A DNA stretch of 64,000 bases, from the NCBI GenBank assembly GCA_937880755.1, contig CALGRX010000020.1, positions 62,001 through 126,000 on the forward strand, read 5' to 3'. The notes under the pieces were generated by a model. The model was not told where the DNA came from and did no database searches. It was given only the letters and a program-made list of their open reading frames with translations. The number at the start of each line of letters is the position of its first letter. The stretch's first letter is position 1. Both the position numbers and the translations under genes were made by a program. The DNA is from an uncultured Clostridia bacterium (GTDB lineage Bacteria > Bacillota > Clostridia > Christensenellales > UBA3700). Shown here in pieces: positions 1 to 9,623 of this stretch.

Positions 1-38
1 TTAAGCTATTTTAGAACTAAATATTCCAAAATAACTGC

Positions 39-632
39 CTACGCGTTAGTAAGCAATCCTTCCATTCTATCCAAAGCTTGCGCCAATCCTTGCTTATTTT
101 GACAAGAAATAACGACTATATCATCCACTCCAACGGCAAGAGCCGAAGCAATAATTTGCTTTTGTTTGGCTTGTTGCATCTTGGAGAGTTTGTCGCCTTT
201 AGTGGCAATTATTGCAAAAGGCAAGTGATAATAATGCAGGTACGCCACCATCTGTTTGTCGAGTGCGTCGGGCGTTCTTCTGATATCTATCAGCACCAAT
301 ACCCCCGCTATTCTTCCAAATCTGTTGGCTAGATACCCTTCTATCATACTGCCCCACTTTTTCTTTTCGTTATCATCCACCTTAGCAAAGCCGTAGCCGG
401 GCAAATCTACCAACATAAACCGTCCGTCGTTGAAGTCAAAGTAGTTGATAAGCCTCGTTCTTCCGGGGGTTGACGAGGTCTTAGCAAGCCCCGATACTCC
501 GGCTATCATATTGATAAAGGAAGACTTGCCTACGTTTGACTTGCCCGCAACCGCAATTTCGGGACAGCCGTAGTCCTTGCACGCTCTACTATCCGACTGT
601 GAAACGACGAATTTTGCCTTTTTGATTATCAC
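39..632 (-). CDS. engB: Ribosome biogenesis GTPase EngB/YsxC
   Basis: GTP-binding protein of 197 residues that in this family helps assemble the 50S ribosomal subunit in the cytoplasm. G1 motif GKSNVGKSS is near residue 30, the switch region with TSSTPGRTR follows, then G3 DLPGYGFA near residue 77 and a G4-like TKGD near residue 145. Length is normal. The start is GTG, preceded by GGAGG at a 6-nt gap, and overlaps the lon stop codon (GTGA), as expected of a translationally coupled last gene in the tig-clpP-clpX-lon-engB operon. The lon-engB order is common in Firmicutes. Confidence 0.96.
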   Translation of the reverse strand: MIIKKAKFVVSQSDSRACKDYGCPEIAVAGKSNVGKSSFINMIAGVSGLAKTSSTPGRTRLINYFDFNDGRFMLVDLPGYGFAKVDDNEKKKWGSMIEGYLANRFGRIAGVLVLIDIRRTPDALDKQMVAYLHYYHLPFAIIATKGDKLSKMQQAKQKQIIASALAVGVDDIVVISCQNKQGLAQALDRMEGLLTNA

Positions 633-2935
633 AGCCTACCTCCAAATACTATATCGAAGGCTTCCTGCACGTTGCTTACCAACCTAACGTCAAGTTTTTC
701 TTTTACTACGCTAGGCATTTCGGCAAGGTCCTTTTCGTTTCTCGTAGGGATTATCACTTTACCAATGCCGTTTCTGACGCAAGCGAGCAGTTTTTCCTTG
801 AGACCGCCTATAGGCAACACCTTGCCGCTAAGCGTAAGCTCTCCCGTCATTGCAACGTCGTTGTCTGCAGGGATTTGCGTATAAGCCGACAATAGCGAGC
901 AAGCTATCGCTACGCCTGCCGATGGTCCGTCTTTTGGGGTAGCACCCTCGGGCGCGTGGATATGAACGTCGTTTTTGGTAAGCAAATCTTCACTCTTGCC
1001 CATAGTAGCCAATTTGTTTTTGACCACCGTCAAAGCAATCTTAGCAGACTCTTTCATCACGTCGCCCAAATTACCCGTCAAAGTCATATTACCCTTGCCA
1101 AAAGGTAGCAGTGTGCTCTCAATATTCATCACGACGCCGCCAACGCTCGTCCAAGCCAGTCCGTTGACTACCCCGCATTCTTTATCAAAATACTTCCCGC
1201 TACCGTCATACTTGGCTACCCCTAGGTACTCGTCCAAGTCTTTAGCCTGCACGTGGAAGCGTTTTCCTTGACTATCTTGCTCAATATTAGCAACTTTCAC
1301 GGCGATTTTTCGGCAAATAGACGCTATTTGTCTGTCCAATTCTCTCACACCCGATTCGCTCGTGTATTTTTGGATTACACCCACCAATGCGTCGTCGTCA
1401 AACACAACCTCACACCCCGACAATCCGTTGTTGGCGATTTGCTGAGGCACAAGGTATCTTTTGGCAATTTCCAACTTCTCTTCTTGAGTATATCCGCTCA
1501 TCTCTATCACTTCCATTCTGTCTAACAACGGTTGTTGGACGCCACTTAGAGTATTGGCTGTGATTATGAAAGTAACTTTGGACAAATCGTAAGGAATTTC
1601 CAAATAATGGTCTCTAAAATACTTGTTTTGCTTAGGGTCAAGCACCTCGAGTAACGCGCTCGAAGGGTCGCCGCCCACGCCACTTCCTATCTTATCTATC
1701 TCGTCAAGCAAAAACAAAGGGTTAGAATATTTGATATCACACAGACTATGGATAATTCTGCCCGGCATTGCGCCGACGTAAGTTCTTCTATGTCCTCTGA
1801 TTTCTGCTTCGTCCTTCATTCCGCCAAGGCTCATCTGCACTAATTCTTTACCTACAGCCCTTGCAATAGAGCGCGCAATAGAAGTTTTACCCACCCCCGG
1901 TGGTCCTACAAGACACAAAATCGGCGCGTCAATCTCGGGAGCTAATTTTTTGACGGCTATGTATTCCAAGACTCTTTGCTTAACATTTTCTATGCCGTAG
2001 TGGTCCTCGTCCAAAATCTTGGCAGCCTTAGCAACGTCGTAGTCGTCTTCACCCATATTATCCCACGGCAAAGACAACGCCGTGTCCATATAATTGCATA
2101 GTATCGAATATTCCGGTGCCGAGGTAGGCAATTTTTCCATTTTCGACAAGTCGGATTTTAGTTTTGACTTTACTTTATCCGAGGCGTTGAGCTCTTCGAC
2201 CCTCTTTCTATACACGTCCACGTCTTCGTCGTTGTCGCCGAGCTCGTCCTTTATAGCCTTGATACGCTCTCTCAATACGTAGTCGCGTTGACCTTGCTCA
2301 ATCCTTTCGTTGACTATATTGTCGACTCTTTTCATGACAAAGTAGTCGTTGAGAGCCTCTCTCATGAGCACCGTCGCCAACTCTACGCGAGCCAAAGAAT
2401 CGTCCATTTCGATAACGTACTGTCTTTGCTTGTCGGCAACACCCATCAAGACGATATTGATTTTTTCGTCCACGTTTTTTGCCGAGCGAAAAGCTTCCGC
2501 CAACTTTTTGATTTCTTTATTGTTCTCTAAACTGAGGTATTCGTCAAAAATTTTATCAATCAGATGAAAATAACTCTCAATCAAAGGATTGTCGGAGTTG
2601 ACGTAATCTAGTTGATTTACGCTTGCCAAAGTAGGAGAATTATTCATAAATTCTACTACTTTACCTCTTACCTCACCAACCAATCTCCAATTATCGAGTC
2701 CTCTTAGTTTTTTGACGTTGCAAATCGTACCCGTCAAACAGCACTTACTCATAGTTGGCTCTTCTTGCACGGCTTGAATGCTCGTCGCCTTAAGCACTAA
2801 TACTTTGCCTTGATACTTGTCTACAGCCGTAACGAAAGCCATATTTACGTAAGACTTTTTTGCCAAACATTCGTAGGTTTCAAAAGGAAAAATTGTATCT
2901 TCTAATGCCACTACCGGCAAAATTTTGCTATCCAT
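629..2935 (-). CDS. lon: ATP-dependent protease Lon
   Basis: Cytosolic AAA+ serine protease that degrades misfolded and regulatory proteins; 768 residues. An N-terminal LonN substrate domain is followed by a coiled segment, an AAA+ module with Walker A GPPGVGKT (about residue 345) and Walker B FLLDEIDK, and a C-terminal S16 protease domain. That domain carries the Ser of PKDGPSAG and the Lys in the TLSGKVLPIGGLKEK segment as the expected catalytic dyad. I chose the ATG at 2935 because GGAG lies 6 nt upstream; an in-frame TTG four codons earlier is less likely. It is placed between clpX and engB. Confidence 0.97.
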   Translation of the reverse strand: MDSKILPVVALEDTIFPFETYECLAKKSYVNMAFVTAVDKYQGKVLVLKATSIQAVQEEPTMSKCCLTGTICNVKKLRGLDNWRLVGEVRGKVVEFMNNSPTLASVNQLDYVNSDNPLIESYFHLIDKIFDEYLSLENNKEIKKLAEAFRSAKNVDEKINIVLMGVADKQRQYVIEMDDSLARVELATVLMREALNDYFVMKRVDNIVNERIEQGQRDYVLRERIKAIKDELGDNDEDVDVYRKRVEELNASDKVKSKLKSDLSKMEKLPTSAPEYSILCNYMDTALSLPWDNMGEDDYDVAKAAKILDEDHYGIENVKQRVLEYIAVKKLAPEIDAPILCLVGPPGVGKTSIARSIARAVGKELVQMSLGGMKDEAEIRGHRRTYVGAMPGRIIHSLCDIKYSNPLFLLDEIDKIGSGVGGDPSSALLEVLDPKQNKYFRDHYLEIPYDLSKVTFIITANTLSGVQQPLLDRMEVIEMSGYTQEEKLEIAKRYLVPQQIANNGLSGCEVVFDDDALVGVIQKYTSESGVRELDRQIASICRKIAVKVANIEQDSQGKRFHVQAKDLDEYLGVAKYDGSGKYFDKECGVVNGLAWTSVGGVVMNIESTLLPFGKGNMTLTGNLGDVMKESAKIALTVVKNKLATMGKSEDLLTKNDVHIHAPEGATPKDGPSAGVAIACSLLSAYTQIPADNDVAMTGELTLSGKVLPIGGLKEKLLACVRNGIGKVIIPTRNEKDLAEMPSVVKEKLDVRLVSNVQEAFDIVFGGRL

Positions 2936-2981
2936 TGTTATCTCCAAAAAATGCGAATAATTTTTATTATTCGCATTCCTA

Positions 2982-4217
2982 TCAAGCGGTTTTTCTTTCG
3001 ATTATCGGTTTTTGCTTGCGTTCGACAGCCTCTTTGGTGATAATGATTTTTTGTATCGTATCATCCATTGGAACGTCGTACATAAGGTCAAGCATCACGC
3101 CTTCTAGTATCGACTTCAAGCCTCTAGCGCCCGTATTCAGCTTGATTGCTTGCTTAGCAACCTCTTTCAATGCGTCCTCTTGGAATTCCAACTCCACGTT
3201 GTCCATACCGAAGAGTTTGGCGTATTGTTTGACAGGCGCGTTTTTCGGCTGAGTCAAAATGTTGATAAGAGCCTTTTCGTCAAGCGCGTCGATACCCACT
3301 ACGATAGGCACACGGCCGACAAACTCAGGTATTAGTCCAAACTTGATAAGGTCGTCAGGTCTAATATCTCTAATCAATTCGCCGTAGTTGGCGTTTTTGC
3401 CCGTCTTGACGTTGGCGCCAAAACCGAGTGTAGAGCTATCTCTACGCTTGTCGATAATTTTGTCCAAACCCACGAACGCACCACCGCAAATAAAGAGTAT
3501 GTTGGTAGTATCTATCAATATATTCTCCTGTTGTGGATGCTTTCTTCCACCTTGAGGCGGAACGGCAGCAACGGTACTTTCGATAATCTTGAGCAAGGCT
3601 TGTTGCACGCCTTCGCCCGACACGTCTCTAGTGATAGACATATTCTCGCCTTTGCGGGCGATTTTGTCTATTTCGTCTATATAAATGATGCCGAGTTGCG
3701 CCCTTTCCACGTCGTAATCGGCGGCTTGGATAAGCTTGAGCAAAATATTTTCTACGTCCTCGCCCACGTAGCCCGCCTCGGTTATAGTCGTAGCGTCAGC
3801 CACGGCAAAAGGCACGTTGAGAATTTTTGCCAGCGTTTTGGCTAGCAAAGTCTTACCGCAACCCGTAGGTCCCAGCATCAAAACGTTGCTCTTTTCGAGT
3901 TCCACGCCGTCCTCAGCGTCGGATATTATTCTTTTATAGTGATTGTAGACTGCAACGGACAGCACCTTTTTTGCGTCCTCTTGTCCAACTATATACTCGT
4001 CAAGCTTAGCCTTGATTTCGTGTGGTTTGAGCAAATTGACGGCAAAATCGCTCTTGTCGTTAGTCTTTTTGTCGTCCAAAGTTTCTTCGAGGATTTTTAC
4101 ACACGCGTCTACGCATTGGTCGCATATAAATACGCCGTCAGGTCCGCTGATGAGTTGTCCTACGTCACTTTCTTTTCTTCCGCAAAACGAACATCTCAAT
4201 TCTCTATCGTTGTCCAC
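2982..4217 (-). CDS. clpX: ATP-dependent Clp protease ATP-binding subunit ClpX
   Basis: AAA+ unfoldase that feeds substrates to ClpP; 411 residues. The N-terminal C4 zinc finger is complete (CSFC then CDQC), Walker A is GPTGCGKT, Walker B is IIYIDEIDK, and the sensor/arginine region [11 protein letters not shown] is present. A GTG at 4217 is the likely start because AGAGG sits 6 nt upstream; the TTG two codons before directly abuts that site. The start lies 2 nt after the clpP stop, so the two subunits are coupled. All residues expected of an active unfoldase appear intact. Confidence 0.97.
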   Translation of the reverse strand: MDNDRELRCSFCGRKESDVGQLISGPDGVFICDQCVDACVKILEETLDDKKTNDKSDFAVNLLKPHEIKAKLDEYIVGQEDAKKVLSVAVYNHYKRIISDAEDGVELEKSNVLMLGPTGCGKTLLAKTLAKILNVPFAVADATTITEAGYVGEDVENILLKLIQAADYDVERAQLGIIYIDEIDKIARKGENMSITRDVSGEGVQQALLKIIESTVAAVPPQGGRKHPQQENILIDTTNILFICGGAFVGLDKIIDKRRDSSTLGFGANVKTGKNANYGELIRDIRPDDLIKFGLIPEFVGRVPIVVGIDALDEKALINILTQPKNAPVKQYAKLFGMDNVELEFQEDALKEVAKQAIKLNTGARGLKSILEGVMLDLMYDVPMDDTIQKIIITKEAVERKQKPIIERKTA

Positions 4218-4219
4218 TA

Positions 4220-4801
4220 TCAACCTCTTTTATAGAATATTTTGTCAATCAAGCCGTATTCAAGCGCATCTTGTGCCGACAGATAGTTATCTCTATCGGT
4301 GTCCTGCATAACTTTATCATAGCTTTGATTGCAGTTTTCAGCCAAAATCGAAGCAAGTTTTTCTTTTGTTTTTTGGATATGATTAGCCGTGATAACTATA
4401 TCGCTCGCCTGTCCTCTGGCACCACCCAATGGTTGGTGTATCATAACTTCGCTATTAGGCAAAGCGTATCTCTTACCCTTAGCGCCGGAAGATAGCAAGA
4501 ATGCCCCCATCGACGCAGCCATACCCACGCAAATCGTACTAACGTCACACTTGATATATTGCATAGTATCGTATATGGCAAGTCCTGCGGTAACGCTTCC
4601 GCCCGGGCTGTTGATATATATAGATATATCCTTATCCGAATCCTTAGCCTCCAAAAATATTAGTTGAGCTACGACGGTATTAGCCGTTTCGTCGGTAATT
4701 TCTCCCGATATAAATATTATTCTATCTTCAAGCAAACGAGAATAAATATCGTAAGATCTCTCACCTGCACCCGTCTTATCAATAACGTAAGGTATAAGCA
4801 T
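4220..4801 (-). CDS. clpP: ATP-dependent Clp protease proteolytic subunit ClpP
   Basis: Serine peptidase forming the tetradecameric chamber of ClpXP; 193 residues from the chosen start. The catalytic triad is visible as Ser97 (GMAASMGA), His122 (VMIHQP) and Asp171 (DTDRDN). The start is set at the second ATG of an ATG-AAA-ATG pair because GGAGGA (4808-4813) is 6 nt before it. The longer reading frame upstream would add 19 residues unlike any ClpP. It lies in the tig-clpP-clpX-lon-engB operon. Confidence 0.97.
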   Translation of the reverse strand: MLIPYVIDKTGAGERSYDIYSRLLEDRIIFISGEITDETANTVVAQLIFLEAKDSDKDISIYINSPGGSVTAGLAIYDTMQYIKCDVSTICVGMAASMGAFLLSSGAKGKRYALPNSEVMIHQPLGGARGQASDIVITANHIQKTKEKLASILAENCNQSYDKVMQDTDRDNYLSAQDALEYGLIDKIFYKRG

Positions 4802-4867
4802 TTTCATTCCTCCAATTATAAATTGACCGATAAGCCCGACAAGACTTATCGGTCGCAATTTGTAAGA

Positions 4868-6154
4868 TTATTTAATTGTGTTGTTGTTTTTGAGATAAGT
4901 AAACAGCTTGGTGGTAACGAGGTCATTGCGAATATAATTTCTATATTCTTCGCTGATGAGTTTGTCGTATTCTTCAACGCTCTTACCTGCTTTACTTGCC
5001 ATATCTGCGATTTGGTCGTTGACTTCTTCATCGCTAACGACGATTTTTACTTCTTTGAGAATAGCCTCGAGGACGAGTCTAAACAACACGTTCTTTTTAG
5101 CGGTATCACTGTACTTTTCCATCAATTCTTCTTTGGTAGTACCCGTAAACTTGTAATAATCGTCCTTATTCAAGCCTTGATACATAAGTCTATATTCGAA
5201 CTCTTGCACCATCTCTGCGGCTTGTTGGTCAATCATACACTTAGGAATATCAACCTCGGACAAAGAAGCAATCTTTTCGATAATATCGTTTTCAAGCTTC
5301 GTCTCGGCGTCTTTTTCTTTGCTCTCCTTGATATTCTTCTTGATATCTGCTTCGTATTGAGCTACGGTATCGAACTCGGATACGTCTTTTACGAATTCGT
5401 CGTCGTAAGCAGGGGTATTTTTGACGGTAATCTCGTGAAGTTTTACCTTAAATACAGCTTCTTTGCCCGCAAGCTCGGTTGCGCCGTAATTCTCAGGGAA
5501 AGTAACTACGATATCCTTTTCGTCGCCGATATTCATGCCGACGACTTGCTCTTCAAAGCCGGGTATAAACATACCGCTACCAATCTCCAAAGGTTGCATT
5601 TTGGCTGTGCCTCCCTCGAATTTTACCCCGTCTACGCTTCCGCTATAGTCTATGACGGTCTTGTCGCCATTTTGAACAGGTCTATCGGTTACGCTCTCCC
5701 AAGCGCCCGCAGCGTCAAGAGCCTTGTCTATTTCTTTTTGGATTTCTTCTTTAGTAACCTTTACTTTGTCCTTTTTGAATTCTAGTCCGGTGTATTGACC
5801 AAGCACTACTTCAGGCTTGAGTTGTACGGTTGCACTGTACTTCAAAGTAGAATCGCTAATTGCGATAATATCAATTTTTGGCATATCTACAGGGAACAGC
5901 TCGGTTTCCGCATCAATAATTGCGCCGTAAGTCTTTGGAAGAATTGTATCCAATGCGTCGTCGAAAAATACTCCGACTCCGTATTGTGCTTCGATAACCT
6001 TGCGAGGCACTTTGCCCTTGCGGAAGCCACCGATTTGGAATTTGGACTTATTTTTGTTGTAAGCCTCTTCAATTGCGGCTTTCCAATCCGCTTCCTCGAC
6101 CTCAACGGTAAATTTTACACGATTTTTTTCTAGCATTTCCTTTGTGTAGCTCAT
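4868..6154 (-). CDS. tig: Trigger factor, ribosome-associated chaperone
   Basis: Peptidyl-prolyl isomerase and chaperone acting at the ribosomal exit tunnel; 428 residues, the usual length. The N-terminal ribosome-binding domain carries the signature-like GGFRKGKVPRKV near residue 42. An FKBP-type domain (about 150-235, with GDKTVIDYSG and GFEEQVVGM) and a helical C-terminal domain follow. GGAG precedes the ATG by 8 nt. It is first in the operon with clpP, clpX, lon and engB, and its promoter is back to back with that of rqcH. Confidence 0.96.
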   Translation of the reverse strand: MSYTKEMLEKNRVKFTVEVEEADWKAAIEEAYNKNKSKFQIGGFRKGKVPRKVIEAQYGVGVFFDDALDTILPKTYGAIIDAETELFPVDMPKIDIIAISDSTLKYSATVQLKPEVVLGQYTGLEFKKDKVKVTKEEIQKEIDKALDAAGAWESVTDRPVQNGDKTVIDYSGSVDGVKFEGGTAKMQPLEIGSGMFIPGFEEQVVGMNIGDEKDIVVTFPENYGATELAGKEAVFKVKLHEITVKNTPAYDDEFVKDVSEFDTVAQYEADIKKNIKESKEKDAETKLENDIIEKIASLSEVDIPKCMIDQQAAEMVQEFEYRLMYQGLNKDDYYKFTGTTKEELMEKYSDTAKKNVLFRLVLEAILKEVKIVVSDEEVNDQIADMASKAGKSVEEYDKLISEEYRNYIRNDLVTTKLFTYLKNNNTIK

Positions 6155-6194
6155 ATAAATCTCCTATATTATAATATTTGTAATTACAAAAGAC

Positions 6195-6223
6195 ATTCTA
6201 ACACAAAAATATCATTTATGCAA
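6195..6223 (-). promoter_or_regulatory. Promoter of tig operon
   Basis: On the minus strand TTGCAT, a 17-nt spacer and TAGAAT match the SigA consensus. It drives tig-clpP-clpX-lon-engB. The leader contains the 14-bp palindrome TTTGTAATTACAAA (6176-6189), of unknown role. No CIRCE or CtsR-like tandem heptads were recognised. Confidence 0.6.
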
Positions 6224-6229
6224 TAATAA

Positions 6230-6258
6230 TTGCAAATAATTGATTATTATTTTATACT
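6230..6258 (+). promoter_or_regulatory. Promoter of rqcH
   Basis: TTGCAA, 17-nt spacer, TATACT on the plus strand. Its -35 box lies 6 nt from the -35 box of the divergent tig promoter, so the two promoters share upstream DNA. Confidence 0.55.
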
Positions 6259-6289
6259 AATATTACAAAAAAATGAGGAGGACGAGCAA

Positions 6290-8005
6290 ATGCCTAACGA
6301 TTACGTTACCATCAAAGCCTTGACGCAAGAATTAGAAAGCGCTTTATCAAACGGCAAAATCGACAAGATTTATATGCCCGAAAAGGACGAAATATCGCTG
6401 TCTATCCGTGCCAAAGGTAGCAATCATCTATTGGCAATATCTTGCAATCCTTCCAATCCGAGAATACATTTGACCGGTGCAAAAAAGGACAATCCTATAG
6501 TAGCGCCGTCGTTTTGCATGCATCTGCGCAAATATCTTACGGGCGGTATAATCAATTCTATCGTCAACCTAGGCGAGGATAGAATTGTCGCTATAGAAGT
6601 GCGTAGCCACAACGAGATGCGCGACGAGACGACTTTTACGCTGATTGCCGAGATGATGGGTAGATATTCCAATATTTTGCTCGTCAACGCCAAAGGCACC
6701 ATCACCGACACTCTCAAACAAGTGCCTTACGACGCGGTCACCAAGCGTTGTCTTTTGCCGTCCGCCAAGTATTCCCTTCCGCCTCAAAGCAAAATTTTAC
6801 CTAGCGACGCTAATTCGATAGCTCAAGCACTCGGACGATACCAAGGCGGTGGTTTAGCCGGCTATCTTTGCACGTGCGTTGCAGGACTGTCCAAGCTCTC
6901 TGCCGAGCAAATACTAAGTATGGCGCAAATTGTAGACGACGCACCACTGACGGACGAGCAAATAACGTCGATTTGTAAGGCGATAGACGCCCTGCTCAAC
7001 GTCTACTCAACGCCTCTATACAATCCTTGCGTAAGAGGCTCGTTGCAAAGCGCAACCGACTTTTTCGTTACGCCTTACTCCCCCGACGACGTACCCGTGG
7101 AGAGCCTAAACAAGGCAATAGAATTGACTCAAGGACAAAAAGATCAAGTCGATAGACACGCCGACAAAATCAAGTTTTTATTCAAAGCGCATAGAGCTTT
7201 CGTAAGCAAAACTCAAAAGAAACTTGCCGTTTGTCACTCTCGTCTCAGAGAGTGTGACAATATGGATAGATACAAAAAAATGGGCGAGCTAATCACTTGC
7301 AACCTCTATAATATCAACAAAGGCGACGAGTCTGCGGTAGTCACAGACTATTACGAGCCCGACTGTCCGCTTTTGACTATTCCGCTTGACAGTAGACTAT
7401 CTCCGCAAGCCAACGCTCAAGTATATTACAACAAGTACGCCAAACTCAAACGCACCCGAGATATCGTCTCGGGGCAAATACGAGAACTTGAGGACTTATT
7501 ACAATACGCCGACACGATTTTACCTTCCATTACCCTCGCCCAAAGCGACGACGAGATTGCCGAAGTAGCAAAAGAATTGCAAGAACTAGGCGCACTAAAA
7601 CGACCTACAAGCAAAAAGTCTAAGGAAAAACCTTCCGCACCACTAGCTTTCGAGGTAGACGACTTCGTTATTTTGGTCGGCAAAAATAATTTACAAAACG
7701 ACAAGCTCACCTTCAAAGTGGCAGGCGGTAGCGACGTGTGGGTGCATACCAAAAATGTACACGGAAGCCATACGATAATATTTGCCGAAGGCAGAAATAT
7801 TCCTAATCACGTCATTACGATAGCTTGCGAGATTGCAGCATACTACTCTCAAGCCTGCCAAAGTCCTAGCGTCGAGTGCGACTATACGCTACGCAAAAAT
7901 ATCAAGCGTCACCCTTCAGGCAAACCTGCTATGGTGATTTATACAAATTTTTCGTCAGCGCTCGTCACCCCTAACGCTCACTCTGAGTATCAAGTCAAAA
8001 AATAA
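6290..8005 (+). CDS. rqcH: RqcH/NFACT-family ribosome quality-control protein (FbpA-like)
   Basis: 571 residues. RqcH homologues bind stalled 50S subunits and add C-terminal alanine tails that mark nascent chains for degradation. The NFACT-N domain is at the N-terminus and includes the GEDRIV segment with the DR pair used for tRNA recruitment in characterised homologues. A coiled-coil middle (about 300-440) precedes an NFACT-R domain with the DVWVHTKNVHGSH signature near residue 490. AGGAGG at 6276-6281, 8 nt before the ATG, fixes the start; an upstream in-frame ATG is rejected. Older annotations call this family fibronectin-binding protein A. It stands divergent from tig/clpPX. Confidence 0.93.
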   Translation: MPNDYVTIKALTQELESALSNGKIDKIYMPEKDEISLSIRAKGSNHLLAISCNPSNPRIHLTGAKKDNPIVAPSFCMHLRKYLTGGIINSIVNLGEDRIVAIEVRSHNEMRDETTFTLIAEMMGRYSNILLVNAKGTITDTLKQVPYDAVTKRCLLPSAKYSLPPQSKILPSDANSIAQALGRYQGGGLAGYLCTCVAGLSKLSAEQILSMAQIVDDAPLTDEQITSICKAIDALLNVYSTPLYNPCVRGSLQSATDFFVTPYSPDDVPVESLNKAIELTQGQKDQVDRHADKIKFLFKAHRAFVSKTQKKLAVCHSRLRECDNMDRYKKMGELITCNLYNINKGDESAVVTDYYEPDCPLLTIPLDSRLSPQANAQVYYNKYAKLKRTRDIVSGQIRELEDLLQYADTILPSITLAQSDDEIAEVAKELQELGALKRPTSKKSKEKPSAPLAFEVDDFVILVGKNNLQNDKLTFKVAGGSDVWVHTKNVHGSHTIIFAEGRNIPNHVITIACEIAAYYSQACQSPSVECDYTLRKNIKRHPSGKPAMVIYTNFSSALVTPNAHSEYQVKK

Positions 8006-8109
8006 GTAAAGCTTATATTTTTACGGAAATAATACTAAGATTTGATTTAATTTAGAATTATTTTGGGCTATTTAGAGATTTTTGTAACTTAATTAGTGAA
8101 GTTTAGACA

Positions 8110-8152
8110 AAATAAATACCCTTGAGCAATTAGCATTCAAGGGTATTTATTT
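8110..8152. terminator. Bidirectional terminator between rqcH and rluD
   Basis: A perfect 16-bp inverted repeat (8110-8125 with 8137-8152) begins with an A run and ends with a T run, so it can act in both directions. Its right arm overlaps the rluD stop codon. Confidence 0.85.
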
Positions 8153-9061
8153 AGCGTATTTTTCTCTAAGCCTCGCAAGTATATCGGAGAAATATTTAGG
8201 CAAAGGAGCTTCAAAACTCATCAGCCGTTTCGTCCTAGGGTGCGTAAACTGCAACCTAAAAGCGTGCAACAGTTGACCTTGATCGTACAAGCTCGTAGAG
8301 CCACCGTATACTCTATCGCCGACTATAGGGTGACCGATATGTTTGCTGTGGACTCTTATTTGATGAGTGCGCCCCGTCTTCAATTCGTACTCAACCAAGC
8401 TATATCCGCCCAATCTTTCCAACACCTTGTAGTGCGTTATCGCGCGTCTACCCTTACCTTCCCTACTCACAGCCATCATCTTTCTATCCTTTTGACTGCG
8501 GTCGATATAGGTATCTATCACGCCTTCATCCTTATTAATAACGCCGTCAACCAGTGCAATATAATATCTCTTAGCCTCTTTGCTTGCAATTTGGCTTTGC
8601 AACTCTACGTGCGCGTCGTCGTTTTTTGCCACGACCAAAAGCCCCGACGTATCCTTATCAAGTCTATGCACTATACCCGGTCGAGCCACGCCGTTGATAG
8701 AGCTGAGTGATTTGAGTCTAAAAAGAAGTGCGTTGACTAGCGTATTGTCGTAAGACCCGGGAGCGGGATGCACTACCATACCTTGCGCTTTGTTGATTAC
8801 GGCAACGTCATCGTCCTCGTAAACCACGTCAATAGGAATATCCGCGGGGGCTAGGTCGAGTTGCTTAATCTCAGGTAGCTCATACTCTACCACGTCGCCC
8901 TTTTTGACGCTATAACCCGCCTTAACTGATTTGCCGTTGACCAACACTAATCCTTGTTCGGTCAAATTTTTGACGTAAGACCTACTCTCGTCTATCTCTT
9001 CGGACAAAAACAAATCAAGTCTTTTACCGACGTCGGTATCGCCGATTACAACGCTATTCAC
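8147..9061 (-). CDS. rluD: RluD-family 23S rRNA pseudouridine synthase
   Basis: 304 residues. An N-terminal S4 RNA-binding domain (about 10-75) is followed by the RluA/RluD catalytic domain with HRLDKDTSGL, whose Asp is the catalytic residue. The family converts uridines of 23S rRNA to pseudouridine; which site is modified cannot be told here (YlyB-like in Bacillus). The start is GTG, inside the end of lspA (8-nt overlap), with GAGG about 9 nt upstream. It is last in the yggS-sepF-lspA-rluD operon. Confidence 0.92.
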   Translation of the reverse strand: MNSVVIGDTDVGKRLDLFLSEEIDESRSYVKNLTEQGLVLVNGKSVKAGYSVKKGDVVEYELPEIKQLDLAPADIPIDVVYEDDDVAVINKAQGMVVHPAPGSYDNTLVNALLFRLKSLSSINGVARPGIVHRLDKDTSGLLVVAKNDDAHVELQSQIASKEAKRYYIALVDGVINKDEGVIDTYIDRSQKDRKMMAVSREGKGRRAITHYKVLERLGGYSLVEYELKTGRTHQIRVHSKHIGHPIVGDRVYGGSTSLYDQGQLLHAFRLQFTHPRTKRLMSFEAPLPKYFSDILARLREKYAK

Positions 9062-9623
9062 CTTCTTTCACCTCGTCTGTCGAAGTTTCATTGGCGATTT
9101 TTGGTTGCTTAGGCTTAAAAAAGTCCTCTTCTTTTGCTTGGAAAACCACGTAAATTATCACCATAAAGGTGCCTACCAACAAAAAGATATCAGCTATATT
9201 GCCAATAGCAAAATCTATACCGAAGAAAGTATCCAAAAAGGTATAATCAATAAAATCTCTCACGTATCCAATAATTATACGGTCAACAAGATTGCCTACA
9301 CCGCCACCGATTATCAATATAACGCCGCTACGCATCAACGTAGGCAGTTGTGGCTTGGCGATAAGCAATGCAACTAGTAAGACCATAACTACGGCAGTCA
9401 AGACCACGAGCATTGTCTGCTTACCCTCGAATATCCCAAACGAAGCCCCGTAGTTATGCGCTTCTTGCAAAGCAAATATTCCTTCAATCAATTCAAATCG
9501 ACCTGTTTTTTTGTCGGCAAGAAAGGCAAAAACAAGCGATTTTGACAACAAATCAATTACCAAAACCGCTACTAGCAAGCCTAGTTCGGCTAATACTTTT
9601 TTTATACCGAGTTTTTTAATCAT
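9054..9623 (-). CDS. lspA: Lipoprotein signal peptidase (signal peptidase II)
   Basis: Integral membrane aspartyl protease that removes signal peptides from diacylglyceryl-modified prolipoproteins; 189 residues. Four membrane segments are evident. One catalytic Asp lies in GNLVDRI and the other in the VRDFIDYTFL...AIGNIADIFL region, as in the family. It ends in a 25-residue charged tail (KEEDFF to KEGE) beyond the usual core. The start overlaps the sepF stop by 8 nt. Lgt, the preceding enzyme in lipoprotein maturation, is encoded at 19326. Confidence 0.94.
   Translation of the reverse strand: MIKKLGIKKVLAELGLLVAVLVIDLLSKSLVFAFLADKKTGRFELIEGIFALQEAHNYGASFGIFEGKQTMLVVLTAVVMVLLVALLIAKPQLPTLMRSGVILIIGGGVGNLVDRIIIGYVRDFIDYTFLDTFFGIDFAIGNIADIFLLVGTFMVIIYVVFQAKEEDFFKPKQPKIANETSTDEVKEGE

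Noticed and set aside
4664..5785. 373-codon plus-strand open frame over clpP and tig
   Set aside because: It lies opposite clear clpP and tig coding sequence, has no ribosome site, and its product matches nothing; antisense shadow.
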